A stretch of 64,000 nt of DNA from Sphingobacteriales bacterium 16-39-50 (GTDB lineage: Bacteria; Bacteroidota; Bacteroidia; Sphingobacteriales; Sphingobacteriaceae): the NCBI GenBank assembly GCA_002257025.1, contig NCHA01000005.1, positions 248,001-312,000 of the forward strand. Direction: 5' to 3'. This document shows positions 54,701 to 63,803 of the stretch, piece after piece. Position 1 is the first letter of the stretch. Each line of letters starts with the position of its first letter. The notes below the pieces were generated by a model. The model was not told the origin of the DNA and made no database searches. It was given only the letters and a program-made list of their open reading frames with translations. Made by a program: the position numbers and the translations under genes.

Positions 54701-55811
54701 CACCCTGAACCTGAAAAGTATTGTAAACCTTATTTTCGCCCAAATCCAGTAAGCCAAGGACATCTCTTGAATTTACTGTGCTGTTTGCTCGGTTAGTTAC
54801 CCAGACTTCTATTTTTGTGATATTAATATTGGAGCTATTGAGCGGAATATTTTCAAGGGCTTTATTATAATTATCCCTGAAATACTGGGCCAGAAAATAA
54901 TGCTTATTTGTTTCATAATTATCCGCAGAAATGCTGAATTCATTTTGCTGTGACCCATTGGTGATTGTAATTTCCTTCTGCTGTGATTTTTGCTGCGAAA
55001 AAATACTGGTTACATTTAATTTCCCGAATTGCAGTTGGGTCTTCAATCCAAACAAAGCCTGACTTCCACTGATCAGGGAAGAGCTTAAAGGCAGACTTAC
55101 GTTACCGGCCTCTATCTTTCTTATAATCTCATCATCTTTCCCTGTATAATCAAGCTTGACCTGGTTCTCGAAATCAAACTGGGCTTCTGTATTATAATTG
55201 GTACTGATCCTCATCTTTTCGCCAATCTGCCCCACCACATTCATTTGTATACGCTGGTCGAAATCAAAATTACCCTGCCTGCGCTGCCGTTCATTGAACA
55301 AAGGGTTCTCATTCCGGCTTAAACGACCAGAAAAAGTAAGATCAGCGGATCCCTGAGGACGTATTTCTATTGTGTTTCCCCCAAATAATTTTTCAAAAGA
55401 TTTACTGTTTACCATCACCGGCGGAATGAACCCTGGTTCACGGGCCTCAGAAAGCGGAAGATCCGCCAGTTCGCGCCAGTAATTGCGCTTGATCAGTTCA
55501 TTTTCATATTTCTGATACTCTTCAATACTCAGATACTGGGGAGCACGGTAAAGCCGCTCTCCTATCTTTTCACGTATGATATACCGTTTTGATACCGGAT
55601 CGAATTCAACACTTCTCTGAATATTCGATGGATTGGGGAGAATGATCCCTGTTTGCGGTTTGAACTGCAGCGTTTTAGAATCCTTAAAAGGATAAATAAG
55701 TTTAACTGTGTCTTTTGCAGCAGGAGTATTCTGAGCCATTACCCGTCCTGCAAACAGAAGAAGGAAGACACAAAAAAAACTCCTCAGGCAAAAAGTTGCA
55801 GCACTTCTCAA
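48759..55811 (-). CDS. sprA: SprA, outer-membrane translocon of the type IX secretion system
   Basis: 2350 residues, the expected giant size. The start is TTG at 55811; an in-frame stop lies just upstream and no ATG is available. The signal peptide (FCVFLLLFAGRVMAQ) follows directly. N-terminal landmarks are YLSIEEYQKYENELIKRNYWREL and GSADLTFSGRLSRNENP (in part), typical of SprA/Sov. The long C-terminus forms the 36-strand barrel that passes folded cargo to the cell surface, as known for the Flavobacterium SprA structure. It implies T9SS-dependent secretion and perhaps gliding. ruvA and maeB upstream give the conserved phylum order. Confidence 0.97.
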   Translation of the reverse strand: MRSAATFCLRSFFCVFLLLFAGRVMAQNTPAAKDTVKLIYPFKDSKTLQFKPQTGIILPNPSNIQRSVEFDPVSKRYIIREKIGERLYRAPQYLSIEEYQKYENELIKRNYWRELADLPLSEAREPGFIPPVMVNSKSFEKLFGGNTIEIRPQGSADLTFSGRLSRNENPLFNERQRRQGNFDFDQRIQMNVVGQIGEKMRISTNYNTEAQFDFENQVKLDYTGKDDEIIRKIEAGNVSLPLSSSLISGSQALFGLKTQLQFGKLNVTSIFSQQKSQQKEITITNGSQQNEFSISADNYETNKHYFLAQYFRDNYNKALENIPLNSSNINITKIEVWVTNRANSTVNSRDVLGLLDLGENKVYNTFQVQGGQGYSVFPSGFAGPGFGQQSNNLLQVLPPGVRQTNSNDAISFFQAAGGGTDNFAKLTFARNLTDKEYILNPRLGYISLNTQLNADEVLAVAFRYTINGVEYQVGEFSTDIPVNNSTPEVLYVKLLKNETLKTSLPTWDLMMKNIYTLGAYQVSRNDFKLNIFRLDEETGIEKPQITEGQNTSNKLWIQMTNLDNLNQQNDRKPDGYFDFLEGITIDPQNGRITFPLVEPFGSDLAKSFNPVSERNLIDKYVYQPLYDSTKVIAQQLFARLNRYQIRGTYQSQGGSEFQLNAINVPPGSVQVVAGSMPLQEGVDFTVDYNIGVVRILNSALLSSGQPIRIKLENNELFGLQQRSLTGTRFDYRVNDKLNLGGTFMNLTEKPLTQKVNIGEEAISNTIWGIDASYNSPSRWLTRMVDKIPFINTKEPSSITFNGEYASLVPGHPRALNFAGSRNGASYLDDFEASRSMIDIKSAISWQISGTPQHFPESRLNNDLAYGYNRARLAFYNIDPIFFLTGNTLTPDNIRRDKNELSNHYVRQVFEREVFPFKDSNTGQAIILPTFDLAFYPTIRGPYNFTTSGLTSSGTLTNPRSRWGGIFRKLETNDFEALNIEFIEMWMLDPFIYNTTSAGGDLYFNLGNITEDILKDGRKSMENGLPIDGNTAKTESTIWGRVPKLQPVIQAFDNNPTARQFQDIGIDGLSSTDERQQFSSFLNQVKASINPQAAISIESDPASDDFQYYRGSNLDQANAGILKRYEKYNNPEGNSKTAQQSLDQTGIENTAATSFPDGEDINRDNNSTQADEYFQYKVSIRPQDLLSVGTNYVSDIVPATVRLANGTQETVRWIQFKIPIAEYLQKVGNINDFKSIRFIRMFMTDFADTTIMRLAKLQLVRGEWRRYNSENNPSKVIADPSLINPGLDNSIIDVSAVNIEENGKRTPIPYVLPPGITREIDFTNFRGESRQNEQSLALSVRNLRDGYGRAAFRTTMNDFRSYKRLEMFIHAEGDQLRDNDLRAFLRVGTDNQDNYYDYEIPLKVTSPGTSSPGLIWPDQNKIDVELRLFLEAKAARNKAVFNGQPWPINRPFIYQDGQNIITVKGQPDLSKVRVYMLGVRNPLRSLASPGLDDGLDKSAQIWFNEMRLTDFDERGGWAATARMNAKLADFADVTISGSKSTIGFGSIDRRVSERNREDDMLFDLSGNVELGKFFPERTGLKVPMYVNFSKQVASPQYDPRIMDTEFKTTLQNSSKEVRDSLKFITEDYTARKSINFTDVRKIKTNPESKTRLWDIENLSASYAFNEFNHRDFINESTIQKTYRAGLQYNYSKQAKSITPFEKLIKSKSLSLIRDFNFSLLPSILNFRIDVDRLYSENTLRDNDPNNFLPINTNFNKNFQMSRLYGISWNLTRSMQIDFNATNYSIIDEPEGRINGLKRDTLWQNLMKLGRTTDYGHTMNLTYNVPINKIPGLDWITLAARYGSGFNWQTEPLLTMNDPRINVGNTIQNSRTVQLNPTLSMVALYNKFGFVRSMNQADKSKAAGFLINLITSLKNVSGAYTKTEGTFLPGYLPKTGFIGQDLSLNAPGYDFIFGGQQDIRTRSLENGWITRDSLLNQLYINTIKEDMSFRGLIEPIRDLRIELTATKSQSFNYSTNFKFLPSSNSFENLSPVTTGDFNISFFSMKTAFSKENKLNNSSRLFQQFQENRAIISQRLGAQNPNSSGSAGGYADGYGKSSQDVLIASFMAAYTGKDANKISLNRFPKVPIPNWRLSYNGLTKYSFFNEIFTSVDINHAYRSLYSVNGFNSLVRYQESNGAVNVKDASGNFLPFYQFSQITLFEQFLPLFGVDVRLKNNMTLNLEYRKSRALSFSLSNSQLAQQKEDGAVFGLGYRTTKFRFPFGLFKSLKLDNDMNFKMDFALTDRKLVIYRADVEDAEVSSGAKNITARPSVDYVLNQRFTMRLFYDGNITKPYTSQTFNTSFSNFGVNLRFNL

Positions 55812-55832
55812 TTTAAAATGATATTGATTTAA

Positions 55833-56417
55833 TTATAAGCTTTTAAGGGCAATTTTTATCAAAGCTTCTACAGATAAATTTTCTGCAGAAGCTTTGATTG
55901 CGCTTTCAAGCGACTTTTCAGCAATATTTTTATTAAACCCTAACATAACCAAAGCTGATAACGCTTCATCCTTCGCCGTATTATGAACAGGCATAGAGAT
56001 CAGTGAATCAGGACCTTCCTTCTTTAACTTATCCTGCAGTTCGAGTATCATCCTTTGTGCCGATTTGGGGCCGATTCCTTTAATCCTTTGTATCAGAGGC
56101 ACATCTCCTTTAACGATGGCTGCCTGGATCTCAGACGGGGTGATCGACGACAATATCATTCTGCCTGTATTGGGGCCGATTCCTGAAACAGAAATTAGGT
56201 GTAAAAATAAGCGACGCTCACCCTCATCATAAAAACCATACAAGGTATGTGCATCCTCCTTCACATGAAGCCAGATATACAGCTTGCAATGTTCCTTCTC
56301 CTCCAATGCCGCATATGTATTCAGCGAAATATTAATGTGATAACCTATGCTACCAGCCTCTATTACCACATAAGTTGGGCACTTGAATACGAGTTTACCG
56401 TTAATATATGCGTACAT
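55833..56417 (-). CDS. ruvA: Holliday junction branch migration protein RuvA
   Basis: 194 residues. Domain I begins MYAYINGKLVFKCPTYVVIE. The helix-hairpin-helix DNA-binding region is visible as LISVSGIGPNTGRMILSS and LIQRIKGIGPKSAQRMILEL. The C-terminal domain III (DEALSALVMLGFNKNIAE) contacts RuvB. RuvA holds the four-way junction open while RuvB drives branch migration. It lies between maeB and sprA with short gaps on both sides. No unusual features. Confidence 0.97.
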   Translation of the reverse strand: MYAYINGKLVFKCPTYVVIEAGSIGYHINISLNTYAALEEKEHCKLYIWLHVKEDAHTLYGFYDEGERRLFLHLISVSGIGPNTGRMILSSITPSEIQAAIVKGDVPLIQRIKGIGPKSAQRMILELQDKLKKEGPDSLISMPVHNTAKDEALSALVMLGFNKNIAEKSLESAIKASAENLSVEALIKIALKSL

Positions 56418-56455
56418 CTGTTCAGATTAATATTAATTCAAAATAATTCAGCGGC

Positions 56456-58792
56456 TTAAATTCTATCCTTTTTTAAAGCCCGTTTAAATATACCTTTTAC
56501 CCGAGGATTGACAAGCATTGAACTTTCTTCCTCCTTTGTCTGAACATCCACTACAGCTATTGTAACCATATTCACAATTTCACGCACCGAACTGCCTAAT
56601 TGCAAAATATGTACGGGTTTATTAAGTCCCAGCAAGATTGGACCTACTGCCTCAGCACCACCAATTTCCTGCAATAATTTATAGGCAATATTACCTGATT
56701 CAAGATTTGGGAATACCAATACATTGGCAGGGGCACCAACCAGCGCACTGAAAGGATAATTATCCTTAAGCAGGTCGGGATTCATCGCAAAATTTGCCTG
56801 CATATCTCCGTCAACTGTAATATCCTTATGCTTCTCATGTAAGATCTTTACTGCCTGGCGAACTTTCTCAGGTACAGCTCCATCATTTGATCCAAAATTT
56901 GAGTAAGAAAGCATTGCAACTCTTGGCTGAATATTAAACTTCCTGACAGAATGATCAAGCAGTGCGGTAATAGCAACAAGTTCATCGACCGTTGGATTCT
57001 CATTCACTGTGGTATCACCGAAAAACACAGGACCCTTCTTCGTCAGCATCATGTACATTCCTGCAACACGGTTAACACCATCTTCAATACCAATCACCTG
57101 AAGTGCAGGCTTAATGGTTGAAGGATAATCTTTGGTTAATCCAGAGATCAAAGCATCTGCTTCTCCGAACTGTACCATGGCAGCACCATAATAATTTCGG
57201 TCACGCATCAATTTTTTAGCCTCAAATAAGGTAATTCCACGACGCTGACGTTTCTTGTAAAGGTATTCAGCAAATTGGTTACTTTTTTCAAGCTCCTCAA
57301 GCGGATCGATAATGTTTACTCCTTCCAGTTCCAGCTCATTTTCAAGCATGATGCGGCTAATCAGCCCTTTATTCCCAAGCAGAATCGGTATAGCAATACC
57401 TTCATCGCGAACAATTTGTGCTGCTTTTAGAATTTTATAATTATCTGCTTCTGCGAAAACAACACGCTTAGGAGCACTTTTTGCCTTATTAGTAATCGTC
57501 CGCATCAATTTATCATCAAGACCTAGACGGGCTTTCAATTCTTCATTATAGGCTTCCCAGTCTTTTATCCCCTTTCGGGCAACACCTGAATCCATCGCCG
57601 CTTTGGCAACTGCGGGCGAAACTGAAGTAATTAAGCGAAGGTCAATAGGCTTCGGAATGATATAATCCTTTCCGAATTTTATATTTTTTAAGTTATACGC
57701 AAGATTAACCGATTCAGGAACCGTTTTCTTTGCCAGTTCAGCGATTGCGATAACTGCTGCCTTTTTCATTTCTTCATTGATTCCGGTAGCCCTCACGTCG
57801 AGTGCCCCTCTGAAGATATACGGAAAACCGAGAACATTATTTACCTGATTTGGATAATCAGACCGGCCGGTAGCCATGATTATGTCTTTACGGGTTTTTA
57901 TTGCCAGTTCATAGGCAATCTCAGGATCGGGGTTTGCCATTGCAAAAACAATTGGATTTTTTGCCATTGTTTTAAGCATTTCAGCAGTTAAGACATCCGG
58001 AGAGGAAAGCCCAATGAATACATCCGAATCTTTAACAGCCTCAGCAAGGGTATTGATCTTACGGGTAGTTGCGAATTCAGCTTTGGTACCTTCAAGATTT
58101 GCACGATCGTTACGAATCACTCCTGAGCGATCAAGCATCACAATATTTTCTTTACGGGCCCCCAGGCTTACGTACAAGCGGGTACATGAAATTGCTGCCG
58201 CACCGGCACCATTAACTACAATCTTAACTTTATCCAGTTTCTTTTTCTGTAATTCACATGCATTGATCAGTGCAGCTGCAGAGATGATTGCGGTCCCATG
58301 CTGATCGTCGTGCATAACCGGTATAGACATCACTTCCTTAAGACGACGTTCAATTTCAAAGCACTCCGGGGCCTTGATATCCTCCAGATTAATACCCCCG
58401 AAAGTTGGCTCAAGCGCTTTTACAATAGTCACAAATTCATCAATGTTCTGGGTATCCAGTTCGAGGTCAAACACATCGATATCAGCAAATATTTTAAAGA
58501 GTAATCCCTTACCCTCCATCACCGGTTTTCCGGCTTCGGGGCCTATATCCCCCAAACCAAGTACAGCTGAACCATTACTGATTACCGCTACCAGGTTCCC
58601 CTTTGCGGTATACTTGTAGACATCATCTTTATTTTCTGCAATCCGAAGGCAGGGTTCTGCCACACCGGGTGAATAGGCCAGCGATAAATCACGCTGAGAA
58701 TTTGTTGGCTTGGTTGGTACAACCTGTATTTTTCCGGGACGGCCATGAGAATGGTAGTCCAATGCGTCTTGTTTACGGTTAGTTTTGCTCAT
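56456..58792 (-). CDS. maeB: NADP-dependent malic enzyme with C-terminal phosphotransacetylase-like domain
   Basis: 778 residues. The N-terminal malic-enzyme part (about 1-430) shows [35 protein letters not shown] and [20 protein letters not shown] (NADP-binding). The C-terminal part (about 445-765) resembles phosphate acetyltransferase ([36 protein letters not shown]) and is usually regulatory, responding to acetyl-CoA. It decarboxylates malate to pyruvate, making NADPH. The two-domain architecture and length are normal for MaeB. No sign of an operon promoter between it and ruvA (38 bp gap). Confidence 0.95.
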   Translation of the reverse strand: MSKTNRKQDALDYHSHGRPGKIQVVPTKPTNSQRDLSLAYSPGVAEPCLRIAENKDDVYKYTAKGNLVAVISNGSAVLGLGDIGPEAGKPVMEGKGLLFKIFADIDVFDLELDTQNIDEFVTIVKALEPTFGGINLEDIKAPECFEIERRLKEVMSIPVMHDDQHGTAIISAAALINACELQKKKLDKVKIVVNGAGAAAISCTRLYVSLGARKENIVMLDRSGVIRNDRANLEGTKAEFATTRKINTLAEAVKDSDVFIGLSSPDVLTAEMLKTMAKNPIVFAMANPDPEIAYELAIKTRKDIIMATGRSDYPNQVNNVLGFPYIFRGALDVRATGINEEMKKAAVIAIAELAKKTVPESVNLAYNLKNIKFGKDYIIPKPIDLRLITSVSPAVAKAAMDSGVARKGIKDWEAYNEELKARLGLDDKLMRTITNKAKSAPKRVVFAEADNYKILKAAQIVRDEGIAIPILLGNKGLISRIMLENELELEGVNIIDPLEELEKSNQFAEYLYKKRQRRGITLFEAKKLMRDRNYYGAAMVQFGEADALISGLTKDYPSTIKPALQVIGIEDGVNRVAGMYMMLTKKGPVFFGDTTVNENPTVDELVAITALLDHSVRKFNIQPRVAMLSYSNFGSNDGAVPEKVRQAVKILHEKHKDITVDGDMQANFAMNPDLLKDNYPFSALVGAPANVLVFPNLESGNIAYKLLQEIGGAEAVGPILLGLNKPVHILQLGSSVREIVNMVTIAVVDVQTKEEESSMLVNPRVKGIFKRALKKDRI

Positions 58793-58883
58793 TAAGTTTA
58801 GGAATTGGTCAGTTGGGCAAAATTACAATTCTTTTCGTTATGGCTGGAATAAACAAACACAAGCAGGTTTGAATGTTTGGAAA

Positions 58884-60107
58884 CTAAGTTCTATTAATTT
58901 TAAGCCGCATTCCGGCTCTAATTGACGACTTTTTAAGACCGTTTAGGGCTTGTATTTTACTAACAGTTGAACCCTTTTTTTCAGCTATCTCAGAAAGAGT
59001 ATCGCCTGGTTTTACTGTATAGTATAAATACGGACTTGCTTTTTTTGACAGTTCAGTTCTTGAAGGAGCAGACTTTTTTGCTGCAGCAACCAAAGGTGCC
59101 GGTTCGGCCAATTCAGTTGTTCCATTAAAAAGGTCATATAAAGATGTATAGGCATTATTCTTTACTGAAGGAAGCACCAGCGGTATTGGGGTTGATGCAG
59201 ACCCATTGACAATCTCCCTTTTAAATGAAGGATTTAGAAGGAGTAACTCCTTTACATCCAGGTCTGTTGCGGCAGCTATACTGCTGATCGAAATCCTTTT
59301 ATTAACCGGAATCACATCAGTCAATGTGCTGAAGCCTGCAGGTTTAACAGAAATTTCATGATCCTTAAAAAATTTCATCGAATAAACTGTAGCGATAAAT
59401 GCTGGAACGTAATTCTGAGTTTGGACTGGCAAAAACGGTCTTACCTTCCAAAAATCAGCCACCCCACCAGATTTAGCGATTGCTCTGGTTACAGCACCGG
59501 TACCACAGTTAAATGCAGCAATGGCCAGAAGCCAGTCGCCAATTCTCGCATGTGCATCAAACAGATATCTTGCTGCTGCATAACTTGCCTTCACCGGATC
59601 CTTACGTTCATCGGTATAATTATCCATTACCAAACCGTAGCCCTTCGCCGTTGCATACATAAACTGCCATGGGCCAACAGCGCCTGATCTCGAAACTGCC
59701 TGCGGGTTTAGTGCCGATTCTACAACTGTAAGAAACTTAAGTTCTTCGGGAATACCAGCCTCTTTCAATGCTTTTTCAAAGATCGGGAAGTAGTATTCAG
59801 ATAAGCCGAGCATCTTCCCAATCTGTTCCTTTCTTCCGGTATAAATGTCGATATAGCGTTGAACATGTTCATTATAGCTTAATGAAACTTCCTTCTGGAT
59901 AGAGTCAAGCCTTTTTTTATAAACTAGGTTCTGATAGCTCAGGACCGGATCAGGTACAGTACTTGGGGTAAAAAGAGTATCTCTCTGGCTTACCAGCTTA
60001 TCAGAATGTTTCAGAAGAACCGAATCCTGTCTTAAACTGGCTGAGGCATGGATAGAAAATATCAGAGATACTATTGCAAAAAATACAGTAATTATCGTTT
60101 TTCTCAT
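58884..60107 (-). CDS. Lytic transglycosylase with C-terminal LysM domain (MltD-like)
   Basis: 407 residues. Signal peptide (VFFAIVSLIFSIHASA). The SLT domain (about 105-235) has the catalytic Glu130 in FLTVVESALNPQAVS, then GAVGPWQFMYATAKGYGL and AIAAFNCGTGAV. A single clear LysM (YYTVKPGDTLSEIAEKKG, about 362-406) closes the protein; the segment RISISSIAAATDLDVKELLL may be a second, diverged LysM. It cleaves peptidoglycan to 1,6-anhydro-muropeptides during wall growth. It lies upstream of maeB and downstream of gatA, with short gaps. Confidence 0.92.
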   Translation of the reverse strand: MRKTIITVFFAIVSLIFSIHASASLRQDSVLLKHSDKLVSQRDTLFTPSTVPDPVLSYQNLVYKKRLDSIQKEVSLSYNEHVQRYIDIYTGRKEQIGKMLGLSEYYFPIFEKALKEAGIPEELKFLTVVESALNPQAVSRSGAVGPWQFMYATAKGYGLVMDNYTDERKDPVKASYAAARYLFDAHARIGDWLLAIAAFNCGTGAVTRAIAKSGGVADFWKVRPFLPVQTQNYVPAFIATVYSMKFFKDHEISVKPAGFSTLTDVIPVNKRISISSIAAATDLDVKELLLLNPSFKREIVNGSASTPIPLVLPSVKNNAYTSLYDLFNGTTELAEPAPLVAAAKKSAPSRTELSKKASPYLYYTVKPGDTLSEIAEKKGSTVSKIQALNGLKKSSIRAGMRLKINRT

Positions 60108-60170
60108 ATTTTAAAAATAGAGTACGGCAAATTTACCGGATTAAAAAACATTCCTATAGAGACCAGAATA

Positions 60171-61610
60171 TTATAATGCCTTTATCAAGTTCTGGAATTT
60201 GTTTGAAAAAGCTAACAGATCAGCTTCCCCGAATCGCTTGCCTAAAAACTGCATCCCTAACGGTAAACCGGCAGTATTATTGCCTGCGGGCAAGGAAATT
60301 GCAGGAATACCAGCCAATGAAGCCTGTACTGTAAAAATGTCGGCGAGATAATTCACCACCGGATCATCACTTTCCTCACCAATGTTAAAGGCTGGTGTAG
60401 GTGCGGTTGGAAGCATAATAAAATCATACTCCTCCAATATCTTATTCGTCTTATCGCGGATCAACCTGCGTACTTTTTGTGCTTTTGAATAGTAAGCATC
60501 ATAATATCCGGCACTAAGAACAAAGGTTCCGAGCACAATTCTTCGCTTCACTTCCGGCCCAAAACCCTCCGAACGGGAAGTCTTATAGGTTGATTCGAGA
60601 TCAAATGCACGTTTACTGCGGTAACCATAATGTACCCCATCGTAACGGGCCAGATTAGAAGAGGCCTCGGCCATTGTGAGAATATAATAGGTAGGAACAA
60701 CATATTCCAGAAATTCAAAAGAAACGGGCTCGACCACATGACCTGCAGCTTTTAAAGAACTGATGCTCTTTTCAAATGCAAGTTTAACTTCAGAATCAAG
60801 TCCTTTTGAATGCAGTGCTTCCGACAAATAGGCAATCTTTTCCTTTTTGACTTCTTTAACCTCTGATGTATAAGAGGGTACTGCCCTTTGGGAAACCGTA
60901 CTGTCATAATCATCTGAACCTGCTATAATTTCAAGCAGAATAGCGGCATCCTCTACACAATTTGTGATCGGTCCAACCTGATCAAACGAGGAGGCATAAG
61001 AAATAATTCCATGCCTTGAAACCCTGCCATAACTTGGCTTCAATCCAACAACTCCGCAAAATGCGGCCGGTTGACGGACTGATCCACCAGTATCTGTACC
61101 CAAAGCTGCAAGGCATAATCCGGCCTGAACAGCTACGGCAGCGCCTCCGGAGGAACCACCCGACACCCTGGCTTTGTCGGCATTGTTTCTTACAGGACCA
61201 TAATAAGAAGATTCATTAGATGCTCCCATTGCAAATTCATCGCAATTAAGTCTCCCTATAATCAATGCATCTTCGGCCAAAAGCCGCTCAACAACCGTTG
61301 AAGAAAAAGGAGAAACATAATTTTCAAGTATTCTTGAACAGGCAGAGACTTTGTGGTCCTTATAACAAATATTGTCTTTTATGGCTATTACCATCCCGGC
61401 AAGTCTGCCTGCCTGTCCGGCATCCAACTTTTGCTGAATCCGCAAGGCTTCAGAACGCACTTCATCAGTAAAGACCTCTACAAAAGCATTCAGCTCCCGC
61501 TCTTCGTCGATACGTTTTAAGTAATGTTCAACCAGAAAGGGTAATGTAAATTCTTTATCTTGCTTTGCCAGAGCAGACTGAACTTTGGAAAGAGAAGAAA
61601 TACCTTCCAT
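60171..61610 (-). CDS. gatA: Aspartyl/glutamyl-tRNA amidotransferase subunit A
   Basis: 479 residues. Amidase-signature triad: Lys78 (IAIKDNI), cis-Ser153 (GGSSGG) and Ser177 (TDTGGSVRQPA), matching the spacing known for GatA. The protein liberates ammonia from glutamine for GatB to amidate misacylated Glu-tRNA(Gln) or Asp-tRNA(Asn). gatB and gatC are not in the window, which is common in this phylum. It lies 194 bp downstream of tatA, with a hairpin in between. Confidence 0.96.
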   Translation of the reverse strand: MEGISSLSKVQSALAKQDKEFTLPFLVEHYLKRIDEERELNAFVEVFTDEVRSEALRIQQKLDAGQAGRLAGMVIAIKDNICYKDHKVSACSRILENYVSPFSSTVVERLLAEDALIIGRLNCDEFAMGASNESSYYGPVRNNADKARVSGGSSGGAAVAVQAGLCLAALGTDTGGSVRQPAAFCGVVGLKPSYGRVSRHGIISYASSFDQVGPITNCVEDAAILLEIIAGSDDYDSTVSQRAVPSYTSEVKEVKKEKIAYLSEALHSKGLDSEVKLAFEKSISSLKAAGHVVEPVSFEFLEYVVPTYYILTMAEASSNLARYDGVHYGYRSKRAFDLESTYKTSRSEGFGPEVKRRIVLGTFVLSAGYYDAYYSKAQKVRRLIRDKTNKILEEYDFIMLPTAPTPAFNIGEESDDPVVNYLADIFTVQASLAGIPAISLPAGNNTAGLPLGMQFLGKRFGEADLLAFSNKFQNLIKAL

Positions 61611-61751
61611 GCCTCAAATATTGTGTTAATAGAAATCTAATTTTATGATTCTGCAACAAGATGTTAACAAGACTCATAACTGTTGTTAAGCCAGGATTGG
61701 CTTTCTATCGTCTCTATAGATTCCAAATAAGGCAATTAAGTTTAAAATAGA

Positions 61752-61786
61752 AATTTCCTCCGGCAATGATATCACCAGAGGAAATT
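61752..61786 (-). terminator. Terminator-like hairpin after tatA
   Basis: AATTTCCTCCGG (61752-61763) pairs with CCAGAGGAAATT (61775-61786), 11 of 12 positions, with an 11-nt loop. It lies 18 bp beyond the tatA stop. On the minus strand it is followed by TCTATTTTAAAC. It likely ends the EnvC-tat transcript before gatA. Confidence 0.6.
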
Positions 61787-61804
61787 AGTCCCAGATTGAT
61801 TATA

Positions 61805-62008
61805 TTATTTAGTCTCCTGGTCTTTTGAAGTAGAAGCAGGAGTTTCACCTTCACCGTTTTGAGCAGTCTTGAATTCTTTAATTCCTTTACCCAATCCGCG
61901 CATAAGCTCAGGGATTTTTTTACCTCCAAACATTAACAGAACTACCACGACAATTAGGATAACTTCGGTGGCTCCCAGTCCTGCAAATAATAAAATTGAA
62001 TTTGACAT
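61805..62008 (-). CDS. tatA: Twin-arginine translocase subunit TatA/TatE
   Basis: 67 residues. One N-terminal membrane helix ([15 protein letters not shown]) followed by the [21 protein letters not shown] hinge and amphipathic helix in standard TatA form (shown in part), and a short polar tail. TatA oligomers form the pore or weaken the membrane for export of folded proteins. This fits the several Tat-signal oxidoreductases encoded in the window. It is 10 bp downstream of a second TatA-like gene. tatC is not in the window. Confidence 0.95.
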   Translation of the reverse strand: MSNSILLFAGLGATEVILIVVVVLLMFGGKKIPELMRGLGKGIKEFKTAQNGEGETPASTSKDQETK

Positions 62009-62018
62009 AATAATTTAT

Positions 62019-62477
62019 TTAATGTGCGATTTTTGTATGCTCAAGTCCCGTTTCATCGGGATGGTTTGTTGTTTCTGACCCGGGGTCAACAAAAGTATTT
62101 TCAGGTTCATATCCTGCATCAGGGGTATTATTTTCCTGTTCGAGTTCTGTTTGGGAAGCATATCCATGCTCCAGAACAGCCTCATCAGGACTAGGATAAC
62201 CTGTTACGGCAGATGTTTCAGTATCTACATAATCTGCAACTGATTGAACTTCAGATTTTACCTGATCAGCAACCTCGTTTACACTATTAATGTTGTTATG
62301 AATTTCTCTTTTAATTCCATCAGAAGCATCCTTAAACTCTCTGAGGCCTTTACCCAAACCACGTGCAAGCTCCGGAAGTTTTTTGCCTCCAAATAATAAG
62401 AGAACAACTAGGAATATCAGGATCATCTCAGGCCCTCCGATATTCATAAACAATAACACAGAATTAAACATACTCAT
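62019..62477 (-). CDS. TatA/TatB-like translocase subunit with long acidic tail
   Basis: 152 residues from the ATG at 62477 ([20 protein letters not shown]). The frame extends eight codons further, but this start gives the usual short lead. The membrane helix and [20 protein letters not shown] resemble TatA strongly. The tail of roughly 95 residues is acidic and probably helical at first ([18 protein letters not shown]), then disordered. It could be a TatB-like partner or a TatA variant; the length suits TatB but the hinge sequence is TatA-like. Adjacent to tatA. Confidence 0.88.
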   Translation of the reverse strand: MSMFNSVLLFMNIGGPEMILIFLVVLLLFGGKKLPELARGLGKGLREFKDASDGIKREIHNNINSVNEVADQVKSEVQSVADYVDTETSAVTGYPSPDEAVLEHGYASQTELEQENNTPDAGYEPENTFVDPGSETTNHPDETGLEHTKIAH

Positions 62478-62523
62478 AATACAATATACAAATATAGGCA
62501 ATAAAATGCCTTTTTCTTAAAAT

Positions 62524-63789
62524 TTAATTCGCCAGCCACCCGGCAGGATTCATTGGTGTTGCACCTTTTCGGACTTCAAAGTGAACTTCTGTGGTTCCAT
62601 CAATGGGATCAGTAATTACCGACCCGATATTTTGTTTTAACGTAACTTTCTGTCCTCTTGATACATTTACACTCTTTAAATTCGAATATACGGTAAAATA
62701 TTCGCCATGTCTGATCAAAACAGCATAAGAACCTGAAATATTCTGAACAGCAGCAACCTCACCTCCAAACACAGCACGAACTGATGAACCCGGCGCCGTT
62801 TTAATATCAACCCCATTATTTTCTGTGGTCACATTACGTCCATAAGTATGATTTCCAAAATCTTCAATAATCATTCCATTTGTTACCGGCCAGGGAAGGT
62901 TACCCCGGCTTCCAAGAAAATCAGAAGACAGCTTTGCAGATTCAGGCGTTGCTGCAAGTATACTCGATCCGCTTGCAACAGGCTTATAATCAGGTGCATC
63001 CTTATTTTCTGCTTTCGCCTTTGCAGCAGCGGCTCTAGCTTCAGCCTCGGCACGTTTCCTTGCTGCTTCAATTTCCCGGTTAATTGCATTTTGGATCGCC
63101 CGATTCAAAACAGCCGATTCTCTCTGTTTTTGGGTAAGTTCCTGTTTTAACTTTCTCTCCCGACTGGTAAGGCTGTTCAGAACCTTGGATTTACTATTCT
63201 TTTGTATACCCAGAGTCCGCCTTTCCTTCTGCTGATCTGTTAAAATATGGCTTTTTTCCTTTTTATTCCGGTCAAGTTCGCTGATCTTAACATTCAATTC
63301 CTTTTGAGTCCCTTCAATATACTTTGCCTGTTTCTTTCTGTATTCACTGAATTGCTGAAGGTATTTCAAACGTTTATAAGCCTGATTGAAATTCTGAGCG
63401 GCAAAAATAAACATGAGTTTACTATATGAACTCTGATTACGAAAAGCGAATAATACCATTGCAGCATATTCCTTTTTTAATTTAATAAGTTGCGATTGAA
63501 GTGCACGTACCGTATTCGTATTATCTGAAATCTGATTATTAAGTAACTTAACTTCTGAATTGATAATATTGATTTTTTTTTCACGTAGTCTGATCTGAGC
63601 ATTGAGTGCACGAATCTCTTTCAGAGAAAGATTTTTATTATTAGCAGTCTGATTAAGGCTCTTGTTCAAAGACTCTATTTCCCTTGTCAACACTTCCTTG
63701 CGTCTTCTCAGCTCAGAACTACTTTGAGCAAACGCAGCACTTACTGAACAAAATAATACAAGAAAAAGGATACACTTCAAACACTTCAT
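62524..63789 (-). CDS. EnvC-like murein hydrolase activator (coiled coil plus degenerate LytM/M23 domain)
   Basis: 421 residues. Signal peptide (LFLVLFCSVSAAFAQ), then a long coiled coil (about 22-260; LRRRKEVLTREIESLNKSLN). An M23/LytM domain follows from about 295 (LPWPVTNGMIIEDFGNHTYG). The zinc-site residues seem lost: NNGVDI replaces HxGxDI and EVHFEV replaces HLHFEI, keeping only one His of the pair. A regulatory activator of amidases, as EnvC is, fits better than an active endopeptidase. It precedes the tat genes and follows a DUF4292-like gene, a frequent order in Bacteroidota. Confidence 0.87.
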   Translation of the reverse strand: MKCLKCILFLVLFCSVSAAFAQSSSELRRRKEVLTREIESLNKSLNQTANNKNLSLKEIRALNAQIRLREKKINIINSEVKLLNNQISDNTNTVRALQSQLIKLKKEYAAMVLFAFRNQSSYSKLMFIFAAQNFNQAYKRLKYLQQFSEYRKKQAKYIEGTQKELNVKISELDRNKKEKSHILTDQQKERRTLGIQKNSKSKVLNSLTSRERKLKQELTQKQRESAVLNRAIQNAINREIEAARKRAEAEARAAAAKAKAENKDAPDYKPVASGSSILAATPESAKLSSDFLGSRGNLPWPVTNGMIIEDFGNHTYGRNVTTENNGVDIKTAPGSSVRAVFGGEVAAVQNISGSYAVLIRHGEYFTVYSNLKSVNVSRGQKVTLKQNIGSVITDPIDGTTEVHFEVRKGATPMNPAGWLAN

Positions 63790-63803
63790 TCTATCAAATA
63801 TAC

